Positions 32,801 through 42,798 of a DNA stretch of 64,000 nt are shown piece by piece. The first letter of the stretch is position 1. Each line of letters begins with the position of its first letter. Made by a program: the position numbers and the translations under genes. The DNA is from Bufo bufo. Taxonomy: Eukaryota; Chordata; Amphibia; Anura; Bufonidae. The stretch is from positions 48,328,323-48,392,322 of the forward strand of contig NC_053398.1 of assembly GCF_905171765.1 (NCBI RefSeq). The letters run 5' to 3'. The notes below the pieces were generated by a model that saw only the letters and a program-made list of their open reading frames with translations, was not told where the DNA came from and searched no databases.

Positions 32801-34420
32801 CAAATCACTTAAATCCTGAAGCTTATGGACATCCTTGAGACTGATCTTGGGGACGTTCTGCAGTCTCCTGAATAGTGCCTTCTCTATTGCTTCTGCGCTG
32901 CCAAAGGTGCGTTCGAGTCTCTGCCAGGCTGCAGCGAGACCTGCTTCTGCTTGTCCCACATAGACAGTTCTAAGGCTCTTGATCCGATTTGTGGAGCCTG
33001 GGCCCAGCCAGTTGATCAAGAGGTCGAGCTCCTGCTCTGCAGTTAGGTTGAGGTTGGCGATGGCGGCTTTGAAGGTTGCCTTCCAGGCTCTGTAGCTCTC
33101 TGCACGGTCATCAAATTTTGAGAGACTGGTGTTAATTAGCTCTCTGCTCACCATAAACCTGGCAAACTCAGACATATCTGATTTCTCACTGCTTGTTGCC
33201 ATGACAACTTGTGATGCCCCTGGGGCGTATAGGCTGCGTGGCGTGAAAGGGTGAGATGCTTCCAGGTAGAATGATGTTGCTGCAGGGTTGAGCTGTGGTC
33301 TAGCCTCTGTAGATTCTGATGACTGCTGCTTGAGCTGTGGAGGTAGGCCAGGAAACACCTGGTAGCCATCTTGCTGTAATAACTGTCCTTGAGAGGGTGC
33401 GTCTGGGCGACTGTTATTGGATTGCTCAGGTGCTGTGGGTGTCACTGCCACTGCAGGTAGAGCTGACTTGGAGGTTTCAGTGTTGTTGGCTTGGACAGTA
33501 CTGCACACTGGGGGTGGTGCAGATAACTGTTTCAGTACGTAGTCGCTGGTGCGATCAGCTGGATCGTCTATCTCCTCTGGTGGTAAGCAGACTGAATCAG
33601 GGCCTTGGCTCAATGCTTGGTCAAGTAGTCTTACTCTTGCTAATGCGATTTCCTCTTCCCTCTCTGATTCAAGGATCTTTATTCGAGCCTCTGCTTCTGC
33701 TTCTGCCCTCTTGGCTTTTGCCTCCGCTTCTGCTTCTGCCCTCTTGGCTTCTGCCTCCGCTTCTGCCCTCTTGGCCTCTGCTTCAGCCCTCGCAAGGACT
33801 TCTTTTTCGGTGAAGGAACGCCTCACTTTGGATTGCTCTGCATTTATGCGGGCCTCTAGTAATCTGTCGCTCAGGGTGGAGCTTCTAGAGCATGATGATC
33901 TGTAGGACCGCGAGGAATGTTTGGATGAATGCGATCTGTGTGATCTAGTTTCTTGCAAATGAGAGATACGGAGTTCCACTTTATCTTTAGCGTCCAGCAC
34001 CATGGCATCTCTTTGTCTGTCAATTGATTCTGCCTTGCACAATTCTGATGGGGCTTCTTCAATATTAGAGTCTTTTAGAAAGGTTATATACCTTGTGGAC
34101 AGTCTCTTGTATCTTTCATGGGCTGCGTTCAGCCGCCCGACGGCAACTTGTAAACTGGTGGCATCGCCTGAGGAGGACTTAAATCCTGATATGAGGGAGG
34201 AAACTCGTTCCCATAGCTCTTCCAGGTTGTCACATAGCTCATCTTTCCTGGTGTGATAGTTTTCTGTGATCTTTATAGTTGGTTTGAGAGAGCGCCTTGG
34301 TCGCGTGACTTGGTCTGCTGGAAGTGTGGTTTCTACCTCGAGCTCTTCATAATGATCAGTATCAGGTTGCATTTGTTTTGTTTCATCACTGGGGAACTGT
34401 ACGAGGTCCTTTTCGGCCAT
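29807..34420 (-). CDS. BEL/Pao gag-pol polyprotein, integrase-less (1537 aa)
   Basis: Starts at an ATG at 34420 (MAEKDLVQFPSDETK). A charged N-terminal region is followed by an AEAEAKRAE coiled-coil repeat (about residues 215-250). A DUF1759-type gag core runs from about 437 to 607 (SYRAWKATFKAAI). Zinc knuckles CFKCCASLEHMAKDC and CEECHSDRH lie near 712. The BEL protease is at about 821, with AIIDDQSNRSL. The RT has FDSSAKHQGVSLND and the catalytic YVDDGL (1262). RNase H begins VFSDASTEAIAAVAY (1441) but after GIVFGPEF shifts to linker-like sequence ending FERFSSWMRPIENVPDG and stop. The rest of RNase H and all of integrase are missing, presumably by deletion. No frameshift is seen. Confidence 0.95.
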   Translation of the reverse strand: MAEKDLVQFPSDETKQMQPDTDHYEELEVETTLPADQVTRPRRSLKPTIKITENYHTRKDELCDNLEELWERVSSLISGFKSSSGDATSLQVAVGRLNAAHERYKRLSTRYITFLKDSNIEEAPSELCKAESIDRQRDAMVLDAKDKVELRISHLQETRSHRSHSSKHSSRSYRSSCSRSSTLSDRLLEARINAEQSKVRRSFTEKEVLARAEAEAKRAEAEAEAKRAEAEAEAKAKRAEAEAEARIKILESEREEEIALARVRLLDQALSQGPDSVCLPPEEIDDPADRTSDYVLKQLSAPPPVCSTVQANNTETSKSALPAVAVTPTAPEQSNNSRPDAPSQGQLLQQDGYQVFPGLPPQLKQQSSESTEARPQLNPAATSFYLEASHPFTPRSLYAPGASQVVMATSSEKSDMSEFARFMVSRELINTSLSKFDDRAESYRAWKATFKAAIANLNLTAEQELDLLINWLGPGSTNRIKSLRTVYVGQAEAGLAAAWQRLERTFGSAEAIEKALFRRLQNVPKISLKDVHKLQDLSDLLMELELAKRDPRLSGLCYLDTAHGVNPIVVKLPYSLQEKWAASVSRYKRVHDVTFPPFIHFCRFIDEQSQMRNDPSLDFLEFNTTASVTPSSRYESIVHKHRDFKSSVNVRKTNLPSSAVPTGRQYTTSSGDKAFNRECPIHKKPHSLNKCRGFRSKTIQERKKVLTELGVCFKCCASLEHMAKDCKSIIKCEECHSDRHASAMHPTPLTRDSPAAVTTSPAQSHGGEPQNHANTATAVSCSCLDVCGEGQSEKCCARICLIKVYPEGLPEKAVKMYAIIDDQSNRSLAGPKFFEAFGIKGPSEPYILNTCSGRIETSGRRAQGFIACSVSGNTEIPLPTLIECDQIPNHRDEIPTPEAAFHHPHLRHLANVIPPMDNNAEILLLLGRDNLRVHKVRQQCNGPDYAPYAQRLDLGWVVIGNVCLDQPKIRSFKTYVRGDGRTTCIKPCPHHYEVKEKPPDLIQPPDDIPPFADNLGRLVFHTSKDDDKVALSVEDREFIKIMDNEFLKDETNHWVSPLPFRATRVRLPNNREQALSRFNSLQRTMNSKPEMREHIVAFIDKIFRNNHAEPAPSLGKNDECWYLPSFGVYHPRKPNQIRVVFDSSAKHQGVSLNDVLLTGPNLTNNLVGVLMRFRKELVAITADIEQMFHCFVVREDHRNFLRFLWYKNNDTNAEMAEYRMRVHVFGNSPSPAVATYGLRRTALEGESEYGKDARDFVEKDFYVDDGLKSLPTEEAAIDLLKRTQSMLYQAKLRLHKIASNSLAVMRAFESGDHAPGFKDINLGLDSPPVQRSLGLRWDLSADSFGFQISCADKPFTKRGVLSVVNSLFDPLGFVAPITIQGKFLLRQFSETVKDWDTPLPSEKEQKWETWKRSLCALDEIHIPRCYIKTSLSSSIKKVLHVFSDASTEAIAAVAYLKVTEPNNQNHVGIVFGPEFLLGEADECVQEVFSIQDPDNDPEIRTEVSALVTGTKQTASFGCQRFERFSSWMRPIENVPDG

Positions 34421-34855
34421 TTTTATTTAAGGTGCGCTGTCTCTTTAAGAAAATGAACTTTTGAATTGGGGGCTGAAAATTGCTGTGCGGCTCAGATGAG
34501 GCACCCCGATGAGTTTCCCAAGGTGTTTTGAGTGAATTGCGGGGTTTTGGTTTGAGGGAGGCCCCGCGTGCGTGAACAGTTCTTATATCATGCGAGCAAG
34601 GGTTAATATAGGATGTAGAAAGTGGCTTGGCGAGTAGTGGAGGACTTCCAGGCGAGACTATATCTACTGCGGACACGCCGTGCTCCCCCTTAGGCTTATG
34701 GGACGTGCACTGTTGCCGGGCAGATTTGCTGGGAGTGGGCCTGTTGCAGGGGAGGTTCCTGAGTGTGGCACTGGGCTCTGAGGGAACCTGCAGCCGGGCA
34801 TTGGACATTCAGACGGATATTGACTGGGGTATAAGGCTTTAAGGCAGTTTTTGAC
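34421..34855 (-). other. BEL 5' leader
   Basis: The untranslated region between 5' LTR and gag. A minus-strand open frame here (34386-34808) overlaps gag and shows no family resemblance. The bases after the LTR (GTCAAAAACTGCC on the minus strand) do not start with TGG, and I could not assign a tRNA primer. Confidence 0.6.
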
Positions 34856-35370
34856 TGTTCTGTCCCCACATGAAGGCGAATGAAGGTGTAACTGATAATG
34901 GCTTTGTGACTGGCCTACCTTCGTATCCAAGCAGTGGAGCAGACCGGACCGGCAGATGCTCAGGTTAGATGGATCCAGACGTAGACATGAGGATGCAATC
35001 AAATGTGGGTTTATTTGATCCAGAGCAGTGACATACGGTGATGCAATACAGGAATACAGTAGATGCTGTGGTGTGGATGTCTTTTCTGAGGCTACTGCTG
35101 AGGCAACTGCTGAGGCAAAAACTGATGCCTTCACAAGCCGAGGTGTGTGTCTCCAGTCACAAAGGATGCAGCACTGAAAAAGGCTACAGGAAGTGACCAG
35201 GCCCAAGGCTGCTAAAACCACGCCCAGAGAAAACTTTATAGACAACGAACGAAGCGTGCAGCATACAAATTCCGGCCAGCAGATGGCAGCAGAGAACAAT
35301 AGATTTAAACAACATAGGTAAAAACAAGAAATAATACAGTGCAGAAATTCAATATGAAAGGAACAGCACA
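34856..35370 (-). repeat. 5' LTR of the BEL element
   Basis: 515 bases, TG...CA termini on the minus strand, apparently identical to 29137-29651. Confidence 0.94.
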
Positions 35371-35375
35371 ATAAC

Positions 35376-35641
35376 TAGCTCTGCTATATTTCGGTAGCCT
35401 GCAACCTCTGACTGCCCAGTTGGGCTGAAACTACTACACCCAGCATGTTCTGGCAGTAATAGTAAATGGATATTGGTGCAATTCTGAGCTACTAGTCTAT
35501 ATAATACATAATATTATATTGTATTATATAGACTAGTAGCTCAGAATTGCACCAATATTCCATTTACTATTACATGCTGGGTGTAGTAGTTTCAGCCCAA
35601 CTGGGCAGTCAGAGGTTGCAGGCTACAGAAATATTGCAGAG
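35376..35641. repeat. Palindromic foldback element
   Basis: GTAGCCTGCAACCTCTGACT...AGTCAGAGGTTGCAGGCTAC arms of about 120 bases surround an AT-rich centre (TATAATACATAATATTATAT). The BEL element inserted next to or within its left end. Confidence 0.85.
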
Positions 35642-35644
35642 TTA

Positions 35645-36184
35645 GGCTACTTTCACACCTGCGTTTCTGGGTCCGCCTGTGAGATCAGTTTCCAGGCTCT
35701 CACAAGCGGCCCCAAAATGGATCAGTTCAGCCCCAATGCATTCTGAATGGATAAGGATCCGCTCTGAATGCATCAGTTTGCCTCCGTTCAGCCTCCATTC
35801 CGCTCTGGAGGCGGACACCAAAACGCTGCTTGCAGCCAAACGGATCTGTTCTGAACGGATACAAGCATTTGCATTATAGGTGCGGATCCGTCTGTGCAGA
35901 TTCGTTTTGGTGTCCGCCTGACAATGCGGAGCCAAACGGATCCGTCCTGTCTTACAATGTAAGTCAATGAGGACGGATCCGTTTTCACTGACACAATATG
36001 GTGCAATTGAAAACGGATCCGTCCTCCATTGACTTTCAGTGTAATGTTTGCATTATCTTTTTTTTTTTTCGTGGTAATGCAAACGGATCCGTTCTGAACG
36101 GATACAAGCGTTTGCATTATCGGTGCTGATCCGTCTGTGCAGATACCAGACGGATCCGCACCTAACGCAGGTGTGAAAGTAGCC
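35645..36184. mobile_element. Harbinger-like MITE
   Basis: GGCTACTTTCACACCTGCGT and the inverse at the right end. The flanks are TTA on the left and TAA on the right, so the duplication is imperfect or overwritten by the adjoining MITE. The interior repeats AACGGATCCGTCC-type palindromes. Confidence 0.75.
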
Positions 36185-36187
36185 TAA

Positions 36188-36494
36188 GGCTGCATTCACA
36201 CGTCTGTGGTGTGTTGCGGACCCGCAAATTGCGGGTCCGCAACACACCAGCCCGGCGCCCCCATAGAAATGCCTATTCTTGTCCGCAAGCTGCGGACAAG
36301 AATAGGACATGCTCTATCTTCTTGCTAAGCTGCGGACCCAAAATCAGGGCCGCACTCCGCAATTGCGGCTGCAGACAGCACACTGTGTGCTGTCCGCAAC
36401 CATTCCGTCCCCATAGAGAATGAATGGGTCCGCACCCATTCCGCAAAATTGCGGAAAGGATGCGGACCCATTTTGCGGACGTGTGAATGGAGCC
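36188..36494. mobile_element. Harbinger-like MITE, abutting the previous one
   Basis: GGCTGCATTCACACGTCTGT and inverse GGCTCCATTCACACGTCCGC, flanked by TAA (36185-36187, 36495-36497). 307 bases, no coding. Confidence 0.82.
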
Positions 36495-36613
36495 TAACTC
36501 TGCTGCTGGTGGAGGGAGGTTGGGGGGGGGGGGGGCGGCGACGGGAAGGGGGGCCCCATGGTTCAGTTTTGCACCGGGGCCCCATGGATTGTGTGCACGC
36601 CACTGCTCCAGAG

Positions 36614-37286
36614 ACATTACATATTATGTGGGGGTGAGGGGCTGGGAAAGTGTGAAATGCCACTGATGAGAGGGAAGAGGGGGACACTGGGAGACATAAC
36701 TTCTTGCCCTGTATAAAGTATAGGTGAGATAGTTGGTGGGAAAGGTCTGTGAGGGGCTGGATCAACAGGGACACAAGATGTGCAGGGGCAGCAGCTTCAG
36801 GACTCTCTTCCCACTTCCCTCCCACAGTAACTTACCCCAGTGCTGCTGTGTGGAGTAGTGGGACCAGTGAGAGAAGAGAACTTTATACTGGAGGGAGGCA
36901 CAGTGACTCAGAGAGAGCAGCAGTGTCTCCATTATCTCCTGCTGCCTCGGCTGTCGGCTCCTCTGGCTCCGCCCCCTCCTCACACAGGATGGAATATCAC
37001 ACTGCAGAGAGCAGGGGGGGGGGGGGCTGTCTGCTCATGTCGGGTCGGTGAAGTTTACTTTGGAGAAAGGGACAAGCGCTGCAGGGTATTGTGCTGTCCC
37101 TTTCACCAAAGTAAAATGATATGTGTGCCAGTGCTGCAGTCCAGCCCCTGATAACAGCCAGGCGCCTGAAACTGAAAGTATAGCAACTGCCCTGCCCCTG
37201 CTGGTGGCTCTGGCTGCAGTATAAGCAGACAGGCAAGGGGCCCACCAGGCATTTCACCGGCTTCCCGGTGAGCCAGTCCGAGCCTG
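36614..37286. other. Right part of hAT D
   Basis: No gene. It contains a short hairpin (TTACTTTGGAGAAAGGGACA against its inverse near 37105) and ends in the hAT D terminus. Confidence 0.5.
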
Positions 37287-37294
37287 CATGTCAG

Positions 37295-37793
37295 CCAGCA
37301 ATAGAACATAGGATTTTGAGAGATTTAGGCCCCTGTCAGCAATGCAGAGCAGGGGTTCATTCACGGCAAAAGGGGGTTCATGTCACCCAGCAATACAAAA
37401 GATGATTTTGAGAGATTTAGGCCCCTGTCACCCAGGCACAGCAGGGGTTCATTCACGGCAAAAGGGGGTTCATGTCACCCAGCAATACAACAGAGGATTT
37501 TGAGAGATTTAGGCCCCTGTCACCCAGACACAGCAGGGGTTCCTTCACGGCAAAAGGGGGATCATGTCACCCAGCAACAGAGCAGAGGATTTTGAGAGAT
37601 TTAGGCCCCTGTCAGCAATGCAGAGCAGGGATTCATTCACGGCAAAAGGGGGTTCATGTCACCCATTAATACAACAGAGGATTTTGAGAGATTTAGGCCC
37701 CTGTCACCCAGGCACAGCAGGGGTTCATTCATGGCAAAAGGGGGTTCATGTCACCCAGCAATACAACAGAGGATTTTGAGAGATTTAGGCCAT
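37295..37793. repeat. 92-bp array of hAT A, part 3
   Basis: Five units plus a partial one continue the order B-C-A-B'-A and then a final unit that changes into GCCATATATAGGCC. This shows that 23191-37294 is foreign to the array. Confidence 0.9.
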
Positions 37794-38267
37794 ATATAGG
37801 CCAAAAATGGTAAAATGTCACCCAACAACTGAAAATAAGATTTTTTTCAATTTAGGGCACTAAAATTGGCACTTTTTTTTTTATTAAAATGGCTCTAAAA
37901 TAATCCTTGAAAAGGCTAGAGGGATGTAAAAGGCAGTAAAAATGCTTAAAAGCATTGCAACTGCTCTGCAAACAAATGTGGATAGGGAAATAACTTAAAA
38001 TGAAATAAAATAACTAAAAATTACAAATTATTAACCTGCAACTCAGAGAAGGAGGTGGATATGGAGTCGGAGGTTGAGGAGGCGGTGAATGTGGTGTTGT
38101 AGGTGAAGGCAGCAATGGAGGAGGAGGAGGTAGCCAACAATGTTTTTTTTTATTTTTTATTGGGTAGGTAGCCCCCAAAATATTGGGCCAAATAAAAAAA
38201 AAGAAAACAAAGAATCATTGCACTTGACTTGAGTACAATAATGTGTGTTTGATGGTGGTATAAATGT
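37794..38267 (-). other. hAT A 3' region (second copy)
   Basis: GGCACTAAAATTGGC, AAAATGGCTCTAAAATAAT and CTGCAAACAAATGTGGATAGG match 10540-10620 next to the left terminus, so this is a second version of the sub-terminal 3' region. No gene. Confidence 0.75.
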
Positions 38268-41200
38268 CTATTCTGCACAAGGTACAGACAAGTCTTGTGG
38301 GATCCAAGCCTGGTTCATTTTAATGAACGTGAGCTTGTCCACATTGGCTGTGGACAGGCGGCTGCGTCTGTCTGTAATGACGCCTCCTGCCGCGCTAAAT
38401 ACACGTTCAGAGAGTACACTGGCTGCAGGGCAGGCCAGCACCTCCAAGGCATACAGGGCAAACTCTGGCCATGTGGACAATTTGGAGACCCAGAAGTTGA
38501 ATGGGGCAGAACCATCAGTCAGTACGTGTAGTCGTGTGCACAGGTACTGTTCCACCATGTTGTTCAAATGCTGCCTCCTGCTAACACGCTCCATATCAGC
38601 AGTTGGGGCCGGTTGTTGCGGCGAGGTGACAAAGCTTTTCCACTTGTCGGCCATGCTAACCCTGCCTTCTGAGGTGCTGGCGCTGACACAGCTGCATTGG
38701 CGACCTCTTCCTCCTCCCCTGCCTTCGCCTTATGCTTCCACTTGTCCCCCGGCGTCAGTTGGGAATGCTCTCAGGAGCGCGTCTACCAGCGTGCGCCTGT
38801 AGTCACTCATTTTCCGATCACGCTCCAGTGAGGGAATTAAGGACGTCACATTGTCTTTGTAATGGGGATCCAGCAGGGTGGCCACCCAGTAGTCAGCACA
38901 CGTTAAAATGTGGGCAACTCTGCAGTCGTTGTGCAGGCACTGCAGCATGTAGTCGCTCATGTGTGCCAGGCTGCCCAGAGGTAAGGACAAGCTGTCCTCT
39001 GTGGGAGGCGCATCGTCTGCGTCCTCTGTATCCCCCCAGCCACGCACCAGTGATGGGCCCGAGCTGCGTTGGATGCCACCCAGCTGTGAACATGCTTTAA
39101 CCCCATCCTCCTCTTCATCCTCCTCCTCATTCCAGTAGTGGGACCTGGCTGGCCAAATTTGTACCTGGCCTCTGCTTTTGAAAAAATACTCTTTCTGAGC
39201 CACTTCTAAAAGACTGGCCTGAAAGTGTTAGAGATTACCCCTCTTCCTCCTCCTCGTCCTGGGCCACATCCTCTTCCATCATCGCCCTAAGTGTTTTATT
39301 AAGGAGACATAGAAGTGGTATTGTAACGCTGATAACGGCGTCATCGCCACTGGCCATGTTGGTGGAGTACTCGAAACAGCGCAACAGGGCACACAGGTCT
39401 CGCATGGAGGTCCAGTCATTGGTGGTGAAGTGGTGCTGTTCCGCAGTGCGACTGACCCGTGCGTGCTGCAGCTGAAACTCCACTATGGCCCGCTGCTGCT
39501 TGCACAGTCTCTCCAGCATGTGCAAGGTGGAGTTCCACCTGGTGGGCACGTTGCATATGAGGCGGTGAGCGGGAAGGCCGAAGTTACGCTGTAGAGCAGA
39601 CAGCCGAGCGGCTGCAGGATGAGAACGCCGGAAGCGCGCACAGACGGCCCGCACTTTATGCAGCAGCTCTGACATGTCGGGGTAGTTGTGAATGAATTTC
39701 TGCACTACCAAATTCAGCACATGCGCCAGGCAAGGGATGTGAGTCAAACCGGCTAGTCCCAGAGCTGCAACGAGATTTCGCCCATTATCGCACACCACCA
39801 GGCCGGGCTTGAGGCTCACCGGCAGCAACCACTCGTCGGTCTGTTGTTCTATACCCCGCCACAACTCCTGCGCAGTGTGGGGCCTGTTCCCCAAACACAT
39901 CAGTTTCAGAACGGCCTGCTGACGTTTACCCCTGGCAGTGCTGAAGTTGGTAGTGAAGGTCTGTCGCTGACCGGATGAGGAGGTGGTAGAAGAGGAGGAG
40001 GAAGCCGAGTAGGAAGAGGAGGCAACAGGAGGCAAAGAATGATGCCCTGCGATCCTTGGTGGTGGAAGGACGTGCGCCAAACAGCTCTCCGCCTGGGGTC
40101 CAGCCGCCACTACATTTACCCAGTGTGCAGTTAGGGAGATATAGCGTCCCTGGCCGTGCTTACTGGTCCACGTATCTGTGGTTAGGTGGACCTTGCCACA
40201 GATGGCGTTGCGCAGTGCACACTTGATTTTATCAGATACTTGGTTGTGCAGGGAGGGCACGGCTCTCCTGGAGAAGTAGTGGCGGCTGGGAATGACGTAC
40301 TGTGGGACAGCAAGCGACATGAGCTGTTTGAAGCTGTCCGTCTCCACCAGCCTGAATGACAGCATTTCAAAGGCTAGTAGTTTAGAAATGCTGGCATTCA
40401 GGGCCAGGGATCGACGGTGGCTAGGTGGGAATTTACGCTTTCTCTCAAAGGTTTGTGAGATGGAGAGCTGAACGCTTCCGTGTGACATGGTGGAGATGCT
40501 TGGTGACGAAGGTGGTGTTGGTGGCACATCCTCTGTTTGCTGGGCGGCAGGTGCCAACATTCCTCTAGAGGCGGACGAAGAGGCCGAGGCAGCAGCAGAA
40601 GAGTGAGCCCTTTCTTGGTTTTAAAGGTGCTTACTCCACTGCAGCCCGTGTCTCGCATGTAGATGCCTGGTCATGCAGGTTGTGCTAAGGTTCAGAACGT
40701 TAATGCCTCGCTTCAAGCTCTGATGGCACAGCGTGCAAATCACTCGGGTCTTGTCGTCAGCACATTGTGTGAAGAAGTGCCATGCCAGGCAACTCCTTGA
40801 AGCTGCCTTTGGTGTGCTCGGTCCCCAGTGACGGTGGCCAGTAGCAGGTGAACTGTTTTGGCGACGGCTGCTCTGGTTTTGCACCCTGCTCCCGCTTTTG
40901 CTACGCTGTTGGCTCGGTCTCATCACTGCCTCTTCCTCCGAACTCTGAAAGTCAGTGGCACGACCTTCATTCCATGTGGGGTCTAGGACCTCATCGTCCC
41001 CTGCATCGTCTTCCACCCAGTCTTCCTCCCTGACCTCCTTTTCGGTCTGCACACTGCAGAAAGACGCAGCAGTTGGCACCTGTGTTTCGTCATCATCAGA
41101 GATGTGCTGAGGTGGTATTCCCATGTCCTCATCAGGAAACATAAGTGGTTGTGCGTCAGTGCATTCTATGTCTTCCACCGCTGGGGAAGGGCTAGCTGGA

Positions 41201-41631
41201 TGCCCTTTGGAAACCCTGCCAGCAGAGACTTCAAAAAGCATAAGAGACTGCTGCATGACTTGAGGCCCAGACAGGTTCCCCGATATGCACGGGGGTGATG
41301 TGACAGACTGATAGGCATGGGTTTCAGGCGCCACCTGTGCACTTTCTGCAGAAGACTGGGTGGGAGATAATGTGAATGTGCTGGATCCACTGTCGGCCAC
41401 CCAATTAACCAGCGCCTGTACTTGCTCAGGCCTTACCATCCTTAGAACGGCATTAGGCCGAAAATGACCAAAATATTGCTGTAGATTCTGGCGGCTACTG
41501 GAACCTGAGGTAGTAGGTTCTGTAGGACGTGTAGCTGTGGTAGAACGGCCACGTCCTCTCCCTGCACCAGAGGCTCCACCAACACCACCACCACGACCAT
41601 GACCGCGTCCCTTATTAGATGCTTGCCTCAT
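38268..41631 (-). pseudogene. hAT A transposase, broken
   Basis: Starts at ATG 41631 (MRQASNKGRGHGRGG). A BED zinc finger near 40700-40800 (AWHFFTQCADDKTRVICTLC, then HLHARHG) should bind DNA. A stop follows SKHL at 40621; the frame is regained at LAPAAQQTEDV (40560). The core contains TTDTWTSKHGQGRY, CDNGRNLVAALG, PCLAHVLNLVV and PTRWNSTLH, and then a stop after EEEEEG (39235). Two more frames cover the C-terminus with SVLSERVFSAAGGV, the hAT dimerisation region. It is colinear with the better-preserved gene at 46759-50136. At least three disruptions make it inactive. Confidence 0.92.
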
Positions 41632-41739
41632 AGTTAGCGTTCACAAAGCAAAGTAAAAAGTGGTTAAGTATGTTAAAAATAATTAACCGCCAATATAAAC
41701 CCTGATGTAGGGTATTGCACTCTATTTTTCTTTTTAAAC
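41632..41739 (-). other. hAT A transposase upstream region
   Basis: A short AT-rich leader between the transposase ATG and the 5' array. Nothing else is recognised. Confidence 0.5.
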
Positions 41740-42281
41740 TCTATATGACAGCAGTATTTGTGGCCTAAATGTGACACTCACTTATGCACGTCCTATCCCA
41801 GATGTGCAGTATATCAGAAGGTTTTTTCACCCCAGTAACCAAAAAGCCGTATTTCTGGCCTAAATGTGACAGTCACTTATGCACGTCTAATCCTAGATGT
41901 GCAGTATATTAGAGGTTTTTTTCACCCTAACCAAAAAGCTGTATTTCTGTCCTAAATTTGACAGTGACTTATGCACGTGTAATCCCCGATGTAAAGTATA
42001 TTAGAGGGTTTTTTCACCCTAACCAAAAAGCTGTATTTCTGTCCTAAATGTGACAGTCACTTATGCTTGTCTAATCCCAGATGTGCAGTATATTAGAGGG
42101 GTTTTCCCCCTAACCAAAAAGCTGTATTTCTGTCCTAAATGTGACAGTGACTTATGCACGTGTAATCCCAGATGTGCAGTATATGAGAGGCTTTTTTCAC
42201 CCCAGTATGCCAAAGCCGTATTTATGGCCTAAATGTGATAGTCACTTATGCACGTGTAATCCCAGATGTGCAGTATATTAG
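41740..42281. repeat. 5' tandem array of hAT A, part 1
   Basis: Units of about 92 bases: GTCCTAAATGTGACAGTGAC, TTATGCACGTGTAATCCCAG, ATGTGCAGTATATTAGAGGG, TTTTTTCACCCTAACC. It is cut after ATTAG at 42281 by chromovirus 2. Confidence 0.9.
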
Positions 42282-42798
42282 TGTCACGGCGGACAGGATA
42301 TAAGATACACAGATAACTAAACAAACAATATTTCTAGGCGAGAAGCTGGGGATAAGGTCACCTCCTAGCAAATCCCTAACAGCTCTCCCTATTCTGCTTT
42401 GCCCACATTCAGACCCTGATGGTGGGAATAATGTGTCCTCGTGCCTGGGCTTAGAATACCCTAGAATCCCTGAGATGGTTAAAGGGGAAAAAGGGGCAGC
42501 CTGCTCCCTCAGAACCAGGAGGGGACAGACGACACTCAAACAGCCTAGACAGCAAACCAAAGAAATCAGAAACCAACTTATCTTATCTGAGCAGGAAAAG
42601 CCAATCCTTCACTCGTTGCTTCCACAGCCTGACAGAAGCTATAACCCGCACGGAACACTGGGAGGGGAGTAATTTAAACCAACGACGCCACCCAGTGCAC
42701 CTGAAGGGAGGCGGATCTAGCACGACTCCAAAACAAATGACTAGACATGTGCTGCTAATCTGGAAGACCTCCGTACATAGTCTGAGCAGGGCATGACA
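42282..42798 (-). repeat. 3' LTR of chromovirus 2
   Basis: 517 bases. It differs from the 5' LTR by a 5-base indel and several substitutions, so it is older than chromovirus 1. The decamer complementary to the primer site is at 42640-42649. The pol frame runs some 58 bases into this LTR. Confidence 0.92.

Larger units (their letters stand above)
29137..35370 (-). mobile_element. BEL/Pao retrotransposon without integrase
   Basis: Two 515-base LTRs in which I found no difference, with the 5-bp duplication ATAAC (29132-29136, 35371-35375). On the minus strand the LTR runs TGTGCTGTTCC...GACAGAACA, with TATAAAG (29515-29521) and AATAAA (29291-29296). A purine-rich AGACGGGGAG precedes the 3' LTR. 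The internal region encodes one gag-protease-RT-RNase H frame, but integrase is absent. Its identical LTRs imply very recent mobilisation, presumably with integrase supplied by a complete relative. Confidence 0.95.
28407..36605. mobile_element. hAT C: hAT element inserted in the 71-bp satellite
   Basis: Left CAGGGGCGTACATACAGGGG and right (inverted) CAGTGGCGTGCACACAATCC are Charlie-like termini. The exact 8-bp duplication CTCCAGAG lies at 28399-28406 and 36606-36613. It is nested in hAT D and holds the BEL element. No hAT transposase remains. Confidence 0.9.
23191..37286. mobile_element. hAT D: Charlie-type hAT inserted in the array
   Basis: The left terminus is CAGTGTCGGACTGGGGTGCC and the right (reverse complement) CAGGCTCGGACTGGCTCACC. 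The 8-bp duplication CATGTCAG is exact at 23183-23190 and 37287-37294, and the 92-bp array continues outside. No transposase of its own is recognised; the bulk is nested elements. Confidence 0.9.

Noticed and set aside
33549..33905. Plus-strand Ala/Ser-rich frame over the BEL gag coiled coil
   Set aside because: Antisense of the AEAEAKRAE repeats.
34386..34808. Extra gene in the BEL leader
   Set aside because: The frame overlaps gag, shows no family features and lies in the untranslated leader.
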